A stretch of DNA of 64,000 nt from the NCBI GenBank assembly GCA_013298845.1, contig JAAFJN010000005.1, positions 20,898 through 84,897 on the forward strand, in the 5' to 3' direction. The notes under the pieces were generated by a model. It was not told where the DNA came from. It searched no databases and worked only from the letters and a program-made list of their open reading frames with translations. Of this stretch, positions 1 to 9,329 are shown piece after piece. The DNA comes from Chitinophagales bacterium (lineage in GTDB: Bacteria; Bacteroidota; Bacteroidia; Chitinophagales; Saprospiraceae). The translations under genes were made by a program, and so were the position numbers. Each line of letters begins with the position of its first letter. Positions within the stretch are counted from its first letter, which is position 1.

Positions 1-930
1 AAAATCAAAACCCTGAGTTTGTTCGGCGGCGTAGAACAAGACCCCCAAATTGCCCGGCTGGCCAACGGCGTAGATGTGCTGGTAACCACGCCCGGCCGGA
101 TGTTCGACCTGGTGAGTCAGGGCCATTTGGACATGAGCAAGGTGGAAATTTTGGTGCTCGACGAAGCCGACCGAATGCTCGATCTGGGCTTTATCAAAGA
201 CATTCGCGACGCGGTAAAATTTATGCCACGCAAAAGGCAAACCCTGTTTTTTTCGGCGACCATTGACGAAAAAATTAAAAAACTGGCCTATTCTTTGGTA
301 AAAGACGCGATTCGCATCCAAATTTCGCCCAAAGACCCCGTCTCCAAAAACGTGATGCACTCGGTGGCTTTTGTCGAAATGGACGACAAACGGTTTTTCC
401 TTATGCGCCTCATTGAAGAAAATCCCGACAGCAAAATTATCGTTTTTGTGCGCACCAAAGTCCGCGCCGAACGGGTGAGCAAATCGCTCGAACGCGCCGA
501 AATAAAAAGTGTCACCATGCACGGCGACAAAGACCAAATCGAACGGATGAAAGCACTCCAACAGTTCCGCGATGGGGAAGTCCGTATTTTGATTGCTACC
601 GACGTCAGTGCGCGGGGGATTGATATTCAGGGCATTGATATGGTGGTCAATTACGACCTGCCCGAAGACCCCGAAAATTACGTGCACCGCGTGGGGCGTA
701 CCGGTCGTGGCACCTCGAAAGGCCGTGCCGTGGCGTTTTGCAGCACCGAAGAAAACCCCCTGCTGGAAGCCATTGAAGCGTATATCACCAAACCCGTAAA
801 AGTGTTGGAAATATCGCAGGGCGAATACCGCGAAACCATTGATTTGAACGAAGATCGGCCCGAAAAATGGAAAATGGTGATGGAAGAAATTGCCGCCGCC
901 GAAAAATGGATGAAAAAGAAAAAGAAATAG
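1..930 (+). CDS. DEAD-box ATP-dependent RNA helicase, C-terminal part (5' end outside window)
   Basis: The reading frame is already open at base 1, so the N-terminus (Q and Walker A motifs) lies upstream. What remains has the ordered superfamily 2 motifs: TPGR (Ib), DEAD within LDEADRMLDLGF (II), SAT (III), IIVFVRTK (IV), ARGIDI (V) and HRVGRTGR (VI). Two RecA-like domains therefore form the core. The tail after motif VI is short and ends in a lysine run, typical of small RhlE-type helicases that remodel RNA in ribosome assembly or mRNA decay. The exact substrate cannot be told. The next gene starts 50 bp downstream behind its own promoter box. Confidence 0.93.
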   Translation, partial: KIKTLSLFGGVEQDPQIARLANGVDVLVTTPGRMFDLVSQGHLDMSKVEILVLDEADRMLDLGFIKDIRDAVKFMPRKRQTLFFSATIDEKIKKLAYSLVKDAIRIQISPKDPVSKNVMHSVAFVEMDDKRFFLMRLIEENPDSKIIVFVRTKVRAERVSKSLERAEIKSVTMHGDKDQIERMKALQQFRDGEVRILIATDVSARGIDIQGIDMVVNYDLPEDPENYVHRVGRTGRGTSKGRAVAFCSTEENPLLEAIEAYITKPVKVLEISQGEYRETIDLNEDRPEKWKMVMEEIAAAEKWMKKKKK

Positions 931-949
931 GTGTTTTCAAAAACGTTGT

Positions 950-957
950 TACATTTG
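950..957 (+). promoter_or_regulatory. Bacteroidota -7 box TACATTTG
   Basis: Matches the TAnnTTTG consensus and ends 22 bp before the symporter ATG, giving a short leader. No -33 element was assigned. Confidence 0.5.
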
Positions 958-979
958 CCCGAAGTAAAAAATCAACTTT

Positions 980-2761
980 ATGCATTTAACGACACTTGAT
1001 TGGACCCTAATTATCGCCTATTTTGTAATTACCCTCTGGATTGGCCTACGCGGCTCTTCTAAAAGTGGTGAAAGTACCAACGAATATTTTCTTTCGGGCC
1101 GCAGTATGCCCTGGTGGCTGCTCGGTGTATCATTAGTGGCCACTACATTTTCTTGCGACACCCCCAATTTGGTCACCGATATTGTCCGTAACGACGGCGT
1201 AGCGGGTAACTGGGCCTGGTGGGCTTTTTTGCTCACCGGTATGCTCACGGTGTTTGTCTATGCTCAACTTTGGCGGCGTTCCGGCCTGATGACCGACCTG
1301 GGATTTTACGAATTGCGTTATTCGGGCAAGGAAGCGGCGTTTTTGCGCATGTTCCGCGCCTTGTATCTTGGCGTATTTTTTAACGTCATGATTATGGCCA
1401 CGGTGTCGCTGGCCGCCATCAAAATTGGCCGGGTTATGTTCGACGCCGAGCCAATTACTACGCTCGTTTTTTCGGCCATTATCACCGTGGCGTATTCCAC
1501 AGTAGGTGGTTTTCGGGCGGTATTGCTCACCGATTTTGTGCAATTTTTTATCGCCATGCTTGGCTCCGTTTGGGCGGCGGTAGAAGTATTAGGTATGCCC
1601 GAAGTAGGTGGTATGGCGGGGCTGTTTAGCCACCCGAACGTGGTGAATAAACTCTCGCTGGTACCCGATTTTAACGATACCAATAAACTGATTCCGTTGT
1701 TAATTATGCCTTTGGCCGTACAGTGGTGGTCGGTATGGTACCCTGGTGCCGAGCCGGGCGGCGGCGGTTACGTTGCCCAGCGGATGTTGGCGGCCAAAGA
1801 CGAAAAAAATGCCATTGGAGCCACCTTGTTGTTCAATATTGCGCACTACGCATTCCGCCCCTGGCCTTGGATTATTGTGGCTTTGGGTTCGTTGATTATT
1901 TACCCCGAACTGGCCGATATTCAGCGCGCATTTCCCAATGTGGAGCAAAATAAAATCGGGAATGACCTGGGCTACCCCGCCATGATGACCCTGATGCCCG
2001 CCGGTTTGGTGGGCCTGATTGTGGCATCGTTGGCCTCGGCGTACATGAGTACCATTTCTACCCACCTCAACTGGGGTTCCAGTTACGTGGTGAACGATTT
2101 TTACCTGCGTTTTATCAACCCGAATGCCTCCGATAAGCAATCCGTCAACGTTGGTCGTTTGTCTACCGTTATTCTGATGGTATTGGCCTCTATCGTGGCA
2201 TTGGCGTTGGAAAGTGCCAAAAGTTCGTTTGATATTTTGTTGCAAATTGGCGCTGGCACGGGTCTGCTGTTTATTCTTCGTTGGTTTTGGTGGCGCATCA
2301 ACGCTTGGTCCGAACTCACCGCAATGGTCGTATCGTTTGTTATGGCGGTGTTCTTTTTTGTGGGTAAAAAAGCCGGTTTTTTGCACCTCGAAGGTTGGCA
2401 GGAGTTATTAATTGGCGTTGGAGTGACAACCGCCAGTTGGTTAGCGGCTACCTTGCTGACTAAACCCAGCGATCACGCCACACTAATTTCATTTTTTAAA
2501 CTGATTCGCCCCCACGCTTACGGCTGGCAACCCGTTCTGGAGCGCGGTATGCGCGAAGGATCGCTCACCGAAAATGACTTGCCGCGCGGTAAAATGACCA
2601 CGCAATTATTGTGCATGTTTTTGGGATGCGTTACGGTGTACGCGGCTTTGTTCTGCATGGGTTTCTTTATGTATGGTCAAACCCTCAACGCGGCCATTGG
2701 TTTGGTGGTAACGGCTGTCAGTGGCTGGTTGCTGTTTAAAAACTGGGAGCGGTTGGAGTAG
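980..2761 (+). CDS. Sodium:solute symporter family (SSS) transporter
   Basis: This 593-residue inner-membrane protein has about 13 hydrophobic helices and an SSS N-terminus: a first helix, then a loop with NEYFLSGRSMPWW, where the FLxGR motif is characteristic of the family. The family couples uptake of sugars, amino acids, carboxylates or sialic acid to the sodium gradient. The helix with FSCDTPN and the large tryptophan-rich middle resemble Bacteroidota 'sodium:solute symporter' or 'Na+:galactose' annotations, but the substrate cannot be deduced. It has its own promoter box, and a hairpin follows the stop, so it is probably transcribed alone. Confidence 0.9.
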   Translation: MHLTTLDWTLIIAYFVITLWIGLRGSSKSGESTNEYFLSGRSMPWWLLGVSLVATTFSCDTPNLVTDIVRNDGVAGNWAWWAFLLTGMLTVFVYAQLWRRSGLMTDLGFYELRYSGKEAAFLRMFRALYLGVFFNVMIMATVSLAAIKIGRVMFDAEPITTLVFSAIITVAYSTVGGFRAVLLTDFVQFFIAMLGSVWAAVEVLGMPEVGGMAGLFSHPNVVNKLSLVPDFNDTNKLIPLLIMPLAVQWWSVWYPGAEPGGGGYVAQRMLAAKDEKNAIGATLLFNIAHYAFRPWPWIIVALGSLIIYPELADIQRAFPNVEQNKIGNDLGYPAMMTLMPAGLVGLIVASLASAYMSTISTHLNWGSSYVVNDFYLRFINPNASDKQSVNVGRLSTVILMVLASIVALALESAKSSFDILLQIGAGTGLLFILRWFWWRINAWSELTAMVVSFVMAVFFFVGKKAGFLHLEGWQELLIGVGVTTASWLAATLLTKPSDHATLISFFKLIRPHAYGWQPVLERGMREGSLTENDLPRGKMTTQLLCMFLGCVTVYAALFCMGFFMYGQTLNAAIGLVVTAVSGWLLFKNWERLE

Positions 2762-2794
2762 TTGAGTAGACATTAGACGGAAGATCCGAATTTT

Positions 2795-2833
2795 CCTCCG
2801 TAAAGAGGGGTTTGAAACCCCTTTTTACGGAGG
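2795..2833. other. 19-bp near-perfect inverted repeat after the symporter gene
   Basis: Arms 2795-2813 and 2815-2833 pair with one G-T wobble and essentially no loop (the real loop is inside TTTGAAA). No T tract follows on either strand, so it is not a classical intrinsic terminator. It may be a 3' stability hairpin or a recombination scar. Confidence 0.6.
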
Positions 2834-2880
2834 AGGAGCCGGGTGAACTTTTCCACCTCCTTACTCATGCTGTTTTTATT

Positions 2881-3288
2881 ATGGTAAAAATCATTTTAGC
2901 CACCCTTTCGGGCACAATTGTTTATTTTTTGGCCGGTTGGCTCGTTTTTGAAGGGCTGCTGGGTACCTACATGAATGCCAATACTACCCAAATTCCCGGT
3001 TTTAAAAAAAGCGCCGAAGAATCGAGTATGGCCATGTTGCTGGTATCCTGTGCAGCGTACGCCCTGCTGTTAACGGTAGTCTTTGGGTATTGGACAACTG
3101 TCCGGACGTTTTGGGAGGGCGCAAAACTGGGGGCACTCATCGGGATGCTGTTCGCCGTAATGACCAATTCTTATTGGTTTTCGACCACCCATTTTTTCAA
3201 TGGTCCCGCTCCCCTTTTAGTAGATGTCGCGGCCGCCGGTGTAACCGTTGGCCTGCTGGGAGGTGTTGTAGCGCGTATGCTGGCGTAA
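2881..3288 (+). CDS. Small four-helix membrane protein, function unknown
   Basis: The frame opens at TTG 2812 inside the hairpin, but the first sensible start is ATG 2881 (MVKIILATLSG), giving 135 residues. Four hydrophobic stretches lie near residues 1-25, 50-72, 82-100 and 112-134, with polar segment GFKKSAEES between the first two. Size and layout recall DUF1761-type membrane proteins, but no diagnostic motif is visible and I do not assign a family. The hairpin at 2795-2833 lies just upstream and could form part of its leader. Confidence 0.7.
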   Translation: MVKIILATLSGTIVYFLAGWLVFEGLLGTYMNANTTQIPGFKKSAEESSMAMLLVSCAAYALLLTVVFGYWTTVRTFWEGAKLGALIGMLFAVMTNSYWFSTTHFFNGPAPLLVDVAAAGVTVGLLGGVVARMLA

Positions 3289-3332
3289 CACCGTAAAAAA
3301 CGACCTTTATTTACCGTTCTTTCTACTCCCGT

Positions 3333-3941
3333 TTACGATTCCAGTTCCTCCAAATACGCCCGAATTTGGGCAATGTGCCGCCCGTACAGGCGCTGAATCC
3401 ACCATTTAAACAACAAAGCGGCAACCGCCGATAAACCAACAATTAACAGCGGCCCCGTGCGCCAACTCAATACTTTTGCGGGGTCAACGTGTTCGATACT
3501 GCCCAAGAACCAAAACAGCGATAAAAAAATGGCGGGTGACAGGCAAATACTGAGGCCAATGGTGATTTTGGCCGATTGCTCCCAATGCACCAAAATCCGT
3601 TGGAGGGCCGCCACCAAATGTTGGCCCTCAACGTTGGTTTGTTGTAATGCCTGTTGCATCGAAACGTAAAAAAACAGGTAGGGAACCATGAGCAACAGGG
3701 TCATTTGGGCAATGGCGTAGTACATGCCGTTGTCGCGGGGCGTGTACGAGCACATAAAAACCACCATAACAACGGCCGTGAGCACATTGAGCAGCGTGTC
3801 GCGCCCCAAATTGCGCCGCAACACCGAAAGGGTATTGTCCGTTTTCCGGCGCAAAATGGCCTGTAATTCGTGACTTTGAACGTTATTTTGCTCGATTTCC
3901 GATTGCCACGCGGCGCGTAATTCATCAAATTCGTCTATCAT
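3333..3941 (-). CDS. Membrane protein coupled to ECF sigma factor, candidate anti-sigma factor
   Basis: A 202-residue protein: an N-terminal cytoplasmic helical segment (about residues 1-45, charged, DELRAAWQSEIEQN), then four predicted membrane helices (about 50-67, 78-96, 122-145, 158-178) and a short basic tail. Its ATG overlaps the stop codon of the upstream sigma factor gene by 4 bp, so the two are translationally coupled. Anti-sigma factors are usually encoded just after their ECF sigma factor and have a soluble N-terminal domain before membrane helices. That fits, but no zinc-binding HxxxCxxC motif is present, so the role is inferred from position only. Confidence 0.6.
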   Translation of the reverse strand: MIDEFDELRAAWQSEIEQNNVQSHELQAILRRKTDNTLSVLRRNLGRDTLLNVLTAVVMVVFMCSYTPRDNGMYYAIAQMTLLLMVPYLFFYVSMQQALQQTNVEGQHLVAALQRILVHWEQSAKITIGLSICLSPAIFLSLFWFLGSIEHVDPAKVLSWRTGPLLIVGLSAVAALLFKWWIQRLYGRHIAQIRAYLEELES

Positions 3942-4456
3942 GGCGCTTGTTTATTTTGCAGGGATGGGTTAAGTATGGAGCGGAGTTTTTCTTTTATACG
4001 AAATATTTTGACCCGTAAATGGGCTTCGGAAAGGCCGGTAATGGCCGCTATTTCTTCGTAGTTGTAATCTTCCAGCAACAGCAGTGCAAAGGATTTTTCC
4101 ACGGGCGATAACCGATCAAGCGCGGCGTAGAGTTGTTGCAACCGATCGGGCAGATCCGGTTCGCTGCGGTCGGGAATATTCCAGGCTTGTTCCGTTAATG
4201 TTTCGGTAGGCAGGCGTTTGCGCCGCAACCCCGAAATGGCCACGTTGAGGGCAATCCGGTACATCCACGTACTGATTTTACATTGGTGCCGAAACAGCGG
4301 CCACGCCCGCCAAAGTTGCACCACCATGTCCTGAAACAGGTCATTTTGCGCTTCGCGGGTACGTGCGTACATCCGGCACACCTTGTGCAACAAGTGCTGG
4401 TGCTGGTCGAGGATTTGAACAAAATCCGCCTCAGATGTAGATAAAGGTGGTTGCAT
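3938..4456 (-). CDS. RNA polymerase sigma factor, ECF subfamily
   Basis: A 172-residue sigma-70 family protein. Region 2 (about residues 15-75) holds HKVCRMYARTREAQNDLFQD and ISTWMYRIALN; region 4 (about 110-165) holds LSPVEKSFALLLLEDYNYEEIAAITGLSEAHLRVKIFRIK, the helix-turn-helix that reads the -35 region. Regions 1 and 3 are absent, as in ECF factors. The frame stays open upstream to GTG 4498; ATG 4456 was chosen because family similarity begins shortly after it. The following gene overlaps by 4 bp and may restrain it. Its targets are unknown. Confidence 0.85.
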   Translation of the reverse strand: MQPPLSTSEADFVQILDQHQHLLHKVCRMYARTREAQNDLFQDMVVQLWRAWPLFRHQCKISTWMYRIALNVAISGLRRKRLPTETLTEQAWNIPDRSEPDLPDRLQQLYAALDRLSPVEKSFALLLLEDYNYEEIAAITGLSEAHLRVKIFRIKEKLRSILNPSLQNKQAP

Positions 4457-4512
4457 GAGTGAATGTAACACGCTTGTAGGAATATTGGTCGCAAGCACCC
4501 CGTTTTTTGTTA

Positions 4513-4609
4513 CAAAAAAAAAGCCCGTCGGTCGTTCTACCTCGTTTTGGTGGGTTTTGCGTCATTTTGCACAAAACCAACGGAGTCGAAGTATACAACG
4601 CCGACGGGC
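4513..4609 (-). terminator. Intrinsic terminator after the 923-residue secreted protein
   Basis: GCCCGTCGG (4523-4531) pairs with CCGACGGGC (4601-4609), and a GGTTTTG/CAAAACC stem lies inside the loop. Read on the minus strand, the outer stem is followed by a run of T (4514-4522 complemented). Confidence 0.65.
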
Positions 4610-4636
4610 CGAAAGTTAAAACCGTTACTTAACTTC

Positions 4637-7408
4637 CTATCTTAAAACAATTCTTCCGCTGTACAGGGTACCATCCGTGGCGCGAATGGTGAAATAATAT
4701 ACGCCGCTACTCAACGCCAGGCGCTCAAAACGGTACGTATTGCCGTTAAACGAAGTGGTGCGCGCCACTTTACCCAAAGCATTGGTGAGGGTAAAATGAC
4801 CACCTTGCACCGAAACCGGCAATGCCAGTGTTGCCTCCGAGGTGGCCGGATTAGGAAACACTTGAATGGCATTGGCAAACGGCTCGGTGGTACTTACAAA
4901 CATGAAATCTTTACCAATGGTGTGCACCGTGGTGTTGGTGATGACCGGCGCGTTATTATCAAAATAAATGGCGGCGCGGTTTTCAATCACCGTTCCGAGG
5001 GGATTATCGGGCGTTTGGGCCACGTTAAACTTGACAAAACCCTGCGAACCGGCTTCATTAATGGCCTGGTGGGGCAGTTTGATGTTGTCAAAACGCACCC
5101 GCAGTATATTGCCGGGCAATACATCCAAATCATACGCGTGTGAAGCCGTGCTGCGGGTAATACTCATCGGGTTCAGCAGGGGCGACAACGTATCCAGCAG
5201 GATGACCGTGTAAGCCGTGTCGGTACCCGTGTTTTGGAACCGAATGGTGTATTGAATATCGGTGTTGGCTTCGATAAAATGTTCGGCACCAAAGCCCTTT
5301 GGAACGGCCTGTTTGTCATTAGGATCGTAAGAGGAAACACTTTCGGTGCAATCGGTGGCCACAAACGGGCTGGGCGTTGCCACCGAAAATACCAACGGCA
5401 TTCCGGTTTGGGTGAGGCCGCCGCAACCTTCCACAAAAGCCGCCACCTTACCATGCCACGGGTAACCCGATTCCTGCGGCGTTTCGATGCGCCAGGTAGC
5501 GCCATTGGCGGGCATAATCACTTCTTTGGTTATACCCGGATCAAGTTTGAACGGGTTTGTGGAGTACATAATCAGGTCTTCTACCACCACAAAATTCAAT
5601 TCGTTGCTCATGGCCCCCAAACCTACATTTTCGACCACCAACCGGACTTTGTCGCCTTCGCAATAACCTTTGGCGGCAATAATGGCACCCGACCAATTGG
5701 CGTTGCCACACACGGTATCGGGGAAAATACGCGCTTCGCTGCAATGCGTCAGCCCCACGGGAGCGTCACAATTGGTGCTAAAAAACACGTCAAACAGGCC
5801 ACATTCGCCGGGAACCAGGGTATCGAGTACAAAATCGTACATTTGGTTACCCAAACTCGTGTGTGGAATAGACGCCGAATTAAAGAGCAACAACGAATCG
5901 AGTTGTACCACCACGTGTGTTCCCGGAATGGCCTGGTCGCTCAGGTTACAATACGAAACGCTGTATTTACCGGGGAAACAGGGCCGAATCCGTTGCGTGG
6001 CCAATTCGACCGTGAGCAAAGGGCAGGTATCCACCAGCATTACCGGAATGTTTTGCGAATAACTGGCACCGGCGGGCAAATTCATGGGGTACAAAGTGGG
6101 GCATATCGTATTGTAGTTAAACGGCACATCAAGGCTGATTTCGAGTTGGGTGTCGCCGGGGCAAATATAAATCTCGTAAGCCCCCGTTGCATCGGTGTAA
6201 CCCGTGTACACTTCACCACTGTTGCCCGTTACTTTTACTTTCCAATTGGCTAAAATTGGCTCGGCGGCATCGTAAAGACAATTGTTATTTTCCTCGCGGT
6301 AAACAAAACCGTACACCGATTGTACGGAGGTATCGAGGTAATTGTACCGAAGTTCCTGCGTATAGGTATAAAGCCCGGATTTTGGTCCCAAATTGGACAA
6401 AGTTTGCCCATTATACACCATCCAAACGCTGTCGTTGCTAAAAATAACGTCGTAGGCATCGCCCGTTTGGCCGTCGCCATCGAGGTCAACCACCGGCAGT
6501 TCCAGGGCCGGGTCGCCGGGTTCACTCGGAAACAACCAGTCAATGACCGTGTGGGTGCGTTTTACGCGGACTTTTTCGCCGTTGCAGGCAGCATCAAACA
6601 CCTGGTCGGAATAAGCCTGTGCCATCATAACATCGTTGTCCGATTGCGCAACGAGGTTATCTTCGGTGGCATCGCCGGGGTAAAACCAGCCGGGAACGTG
6701 GATTTGGGCGTTGTTGCCGTCAATGGTAATTTCCTGAGCAACGACGGTAGCGTTAAATGCTTCATCGAGGGCCATAAAACTACGCGTGATTTTGGAGTGT
6801 TGGTTGTTGGAATTGATTTCCAACTGGTACGATTGGAGCACCACAACGTTATCGTTGGAGCAATTATCCCAAACGGCGGGTGCACCAAACGCCGCCGACA
6901 TTTGTACGTTGTTGTCCAAATCAATGGAGGCGGCTTCGTAGTTGGCCAATGAAATGGTGAGGTTGGGCGGTGGGGTACAAGAAGGAGCCTGTACGTCGGG
7001 GTTGCATTTGGGCGGGTTACTTTCAATGAGCACCGTGCACGAATTCCAGTTTCCTGCGGCATCACCGGCCCAGAGCCGGGCAAACGTTTCACCTACGCCG
7101 AAAATAGGCACCTGAGTGGTATTGGGCGGGGTGGTGGCGGTCAGGTCAGTACCAATCCGGAACGTGAGTGCCGTACAGTTGTCATAAGTGCCGTTGTTCA
7201 ACGGGGCGGCTGGGAGCAGGGTCATATTAGGACCGTCTTGGTTGGCCGATATCACCACAACTGGCGCACAGGCCATAGTTGGCGGCTCCACATCGGGGCT
7301 ACACTGGGCAGCAGCGGTATTGTAAACCACGCTGGCCAATAGTAAAAAAACAGCACTCAATAATCGGCTGAATGAGATGCTTCTTTGTGTTAAAAAAAGT
7401 TTTTTCAT
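4637..7408 (-). CDS. Secreted multidomain protein with T9SS type A sorting domain
   Basis: A 923-residue extracellular protein. A signal peptide (residues 1-34, ending AAAQ) is followed by beta-rich repeats with paired cysteines, including an SdrD B-like segment near 365-430 (VYGFVYREENNNCLYDA). The DUF7619-type repeat-and-linker region SYDPNDKQ...ENRAAIYFDNNAPV spans about 700-835. The C-terminus (about 845-923) is a type A T9SS signal: FPNPATSEATLALP, then a YRFERLALSSGVYYF segment and final basic strand. The protein should cross the outer membrane through T9SS and have its tail removed or anchored. Ligand or enzymatic role is not visible. A terminator follows the gene. Confidence 0.88.
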   Translation of the reverse strand: MKKLFLTQRSISFSRLLSAVFLLLASVVYNTAAAQCSPDVEPPTMACAPVVVISANQDGPNMTLLPAAPLNNGTYDNCTALTFRIGTDLTATTPPNTTQVPIFGVGETFARLWAGDAAGNWNSCTVLIESNPPKCNPDVQAPSCTPPPNLTISLANYEAASIDLDNNVQMSAAFGAPAVWDNCSNDNVVVLQSYQLEINSNNQHSKITRSFMALDEAFNATVVAQEITIDGNNAQIHVPGWFYPGDATEDNLVAQSDNDVMMAQAYSDQVFDAACNGEKVRVKRTHTVIDWLFPSEPGDPALELPVVDLDGDGQTGDAYDVIFSNDSVWMVYNGQTLSNLGPKSGLYTYTQELRYNYLDTSVQSVYGFVYREENNNCLYDAAEPILANWKVKVTGNSGEVYTGYTDATGAYEIYICPGDTQLEISLDVPFNYNTICPTLYPMNLPAGASYSQNIPVMLVDTCPLLTVELATQRIRPCFPGKYSVSYCNLSDQAIPGTHVVVQLDSLLLFNSASIPHTSLGNQMYDFVLDTLVPGECGLFDVFFSTNCDAPVGLTHCSEARIFPDTVCGNANWSGAIIAAKGYCEGDKVRLVVENVGLGAMSNELNFVVVEDLIMYSTNPFKLDPGITKEVIMPANGATWRIETPQESGYPWHGKVAAFVEGCGGLTQTGMPLVFSVATPSPFVATDCTESVSSYDPNDKQAVPKGFGAEHFIEANTDIQYTIRFQNTGTDTAYTVILLDTLSPLLNPMSITRSTASHAYDLDVLPGNILRVRFDNIKLPHQAINEAGSQGFVKFNVAQTPDNPLGTVIENRAAIYFDNNAPVITNTTVHTIGKDFMFVSTTEPFANAIQVFPNPATSEATLALPVSVQGGHFTLTNALGKVARTTSFNGNTYRFERLALSSGVYYFTIRATDGTLYSGRIVLR

Positions 7409-7667
7409 AGGAACTATAATTAAATTTTTACCAGTACTTTTTTTTGATGTAAAACTACTGGTTAAGTTGTTATGTATTTTGCGTCAATTAATCTGGTGAC
7501 AAAGATGCAGCGCTTTTTTGAGTGAATTCAAAATCAAAAAAACAGAAAAATTGAGTCATTTTTTGCAAATAAATAACCTAAAAAACTGTTTTTCAGCATT
7601 TTAAAAAAATAAAAATTGAATTTAAAAGGGAGAAATTACTACTTTTGAGGGTTCAAAAAATACATTT
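7409..7667. other. AT-rich divergent intergenic region
   Basis: This separates the secreted protein gene (minus) from the next gene (plus). It is markedly AT-rich, with A/T runs near 7540-7630. A weak minus-strand box CATCTTTG (7500-7507) may serve the secreted gene. No additional reading frame was found. Confidence 0.5.
7640..7647 (+). promoter_or_regulatory. -7 box TACTTTTG
   Basis: TAnnTTTG match ending 20 bp before the ATG at 7668, at the edge of the AT-rich region. Confidence 0.5.
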
Positions 7668-9056
7668 ATGCAAAATAGCCAGTTGGTTCAACTCATGCAG
7701 GCTTTTTCTCCGCAGGAAAAAAAGGAAATCCGGCGGTTTCTCCAATCGCCTTATTTCAATACCCGAACGGACACCATTCGGTTGTTTGAATACTGCTGCA
7801 CGGCGGAAAACTGGGATAAAGAAGCCGTAAAAAGCGCAGTTTTTGAATCCAAAACTGCCTCCGACGAACAGTTGCGCCTGCTCATGACGTATTTGATGCG
7901 CCTGCTGGAAACCTGGATTGCCCAAAAGGAATTTGACGAAAACACCACCCAACAAAACCTTTTATTAGCCAGCGGATTGCGCAAACGGGGTTTAACAATG
8001 GCCTTTGAACGCCAAAAAAAATGGCTCGAAAAACACCTCGAACAACAGCCCCTGCGCGATACCACTTTTTACGATGCCCGTTACCACCTTCATTGGGAAA
8101 TGCACCAATTGGTATCAAGCACCAAACCCACCTACACCGAACACTTAGAAAAAGCCTCCATCGCGGCCGATATTGCCTATATCGCCCAAAAAATGCGCAT
8201 TATTTGCCTCTCGGCGGCGCAACAAGAGGTATATTCTTCCGACTTTTACGCCGCTTGGGAAAATGAGGTGGTGGCTTTTGCCGAACAGTATTTTGCCCAA
8301 AAAGAGGTGGTGGTGGCTATTTACCTGCATTGTTACAAAATGCTGCGCCAACCGCAGGAGGAAGTGCATTTTCAGCGGTTTAAAAACATGTTGCTGGAGA
8401 GTTTGCGGCTGTTTGCCCCCGACGAGAACAAAGGTTTTTTTGTGTGGGCCATTAATTATTGCGTCAAAAGGCTGAACCAGGGCCAAAAGCACTATTTTAA
8501 AGAGGTGACGGATTTGTACAAATCGGGGTTAGAGCAGGGTATTTTGTTGGAAAACGGCGAAATTTCGACTTATACTTATTATAACGTTGTGGTAGCCGGT
8601 TTGCAAACGCAAGATTTGGAATGGGTGAATTTTTTTATTTACCAATACAAAACCCATTTGCCCAAGCAGCACCGCGACAGTGCGTTCAGTTTTTGTCTGG
8701 CCCGTTTGGAGTACACCCAGAAGAACTTTGGGGCGGTGTTGGAGTTGTTGCAAAAAGTCAATTACCGCGACACACTGGTCAATTTGGCGGCCAAAACATT
8801 GTTGCTCAAAACGTGGTTTGAACTGGGTGAATACGAAGCCTTACAATCGCATTTGGACGCGATGCGGAATTTTATTCACCGAAAAAAAGTGCTGGGTTAC
8901 CACCGCACCAATTATCTCAATATCCTCAAATACACGGATAAAATGTTGAACTTAAACAAGTTGGATAAGTCCGAGCAACAAAAACTGCGGGAAAGCATTC
9001 AAAAAGAAGAGAACCTGACGGAAAGGGATTGGTTGTTGGAGAAATTGGGAGGGTGA
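7668..9056 (+). CDS. Uncharacterised helical-repeat cytoplasmic protein
   Basis: A 462-residue protein with no signal peptide or membrane helix. The sequence is rich in leucine and aromatic residues arranged as paired helices, as in TPR-like solenoids; an example is the C-terminal segment LLQKVNYRDTLVNLAAKTLLLKTWFELGEYEALQSHLD split over two helices. The N-terminus (SPQEKKEIRRFLQSPYFNTR) looks like a small separate helical unit. I do not recognise a named family; similar-looking proteins are common as hypothetical proteins in Saprospiria. It is convergent with the small gene at 9059-9328, with only 2 bp between stops. Confidence 0.75.
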   Translation: MQNSQLVQLMQAFSPQEKKEIRRFLQSPYFNTRTDTIRLFEYCCTAENWDKEAVKSAVFESKTASDEQLRLLMTYLMRLLETWIAQKEFDENTTQQNLLLASGLRKRGLTMAFERQKKWLEKHLEQQPLRDTTFYDARYHLHWEMHQLVSSTKPTYTEHLEKASIAADIAYIAQKMRIICLSAAQQEVYSSDFYAAWENEVVAFAEQYFAQKEVVVAIYLHCYKMLRQPQEEVHFQRFKNMLLESLRLFAPDENKGFFVWAINYCVKRLNQGQKHYFKEVTDLYKSGLEQGILLENGEISTYTYYNVVVAGLQTQDLEWVNFFIYQYKTHLPKQHRDSAFSFCLARLEYTQKNFGAVLELLQKVNYRDTLVNLAAKTLLLKTWFELGEYEALQSHLDAMRNFIHRKKVLGYHRTNYLNILKYTDKMLNLNKLDKSEQQKLRESIQKEENLTERDWLLEKLGG

Positions 9057-9058
9057 AG

Positions 9059-9328
9059 TTATGGCTGTCCACTCCGTTCTTTTTCGTCGAGTACTTTCTC
9101 CAACCAAGCCAAAGTTGGGTCGGTTTTAATCATTCGCCGAAAGCGGTAGATTTTTGCCTGATGATCCGTCCAGTCGGGGTTTCTCATTTTAATTCCGTGG
9201 ATTTGGAGTGCAATGGCATCATCAATCATTTTGCCACTCAGGACTAAACGTTCTTCCAAAGATTTGGACATCCAAATCTGTTGTTGGATCTTTTTAACGT
9301 GTAAGGGAGTATCGGGTGATAGATACAT
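9059..9328 (-). CDS. Small protein of a nucleotidyltransferase-associated family
   Basis: An 89-residue soluble protein beginning MYLSPDTPLHVKKIQQQIW. The pattern 'SPDTP... leading into KSLEERL, then MIDDAIALQIHGI and a NPDWTDHQAKI segment' recalls a recurrent family of about 90-110 residue proteins usually encoded beside a stand-alone nucleotidyltransferase (AbiEii/DUF6036-like), possibly as a toxin-antitoxin-like pair. That relation is from memory of the family, not a search. Here the neighbouring gene is a short fragment matching only the C-terminal end of such a nucleotidyltransferase; its stop lies 1 bp before this ATG, so the two form one unit. Confidence 0.6.
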   Translation of the reverse strand: MYLSPDTPLHVKKIQQQIWMSKSLEERLVLSGKMIDDAIALQIHGIKMRNPDWTDHQAKIYRFRRMIKTDPTLAWLEKVLDEKERSGQP

Positions 9329-9329
9329 T

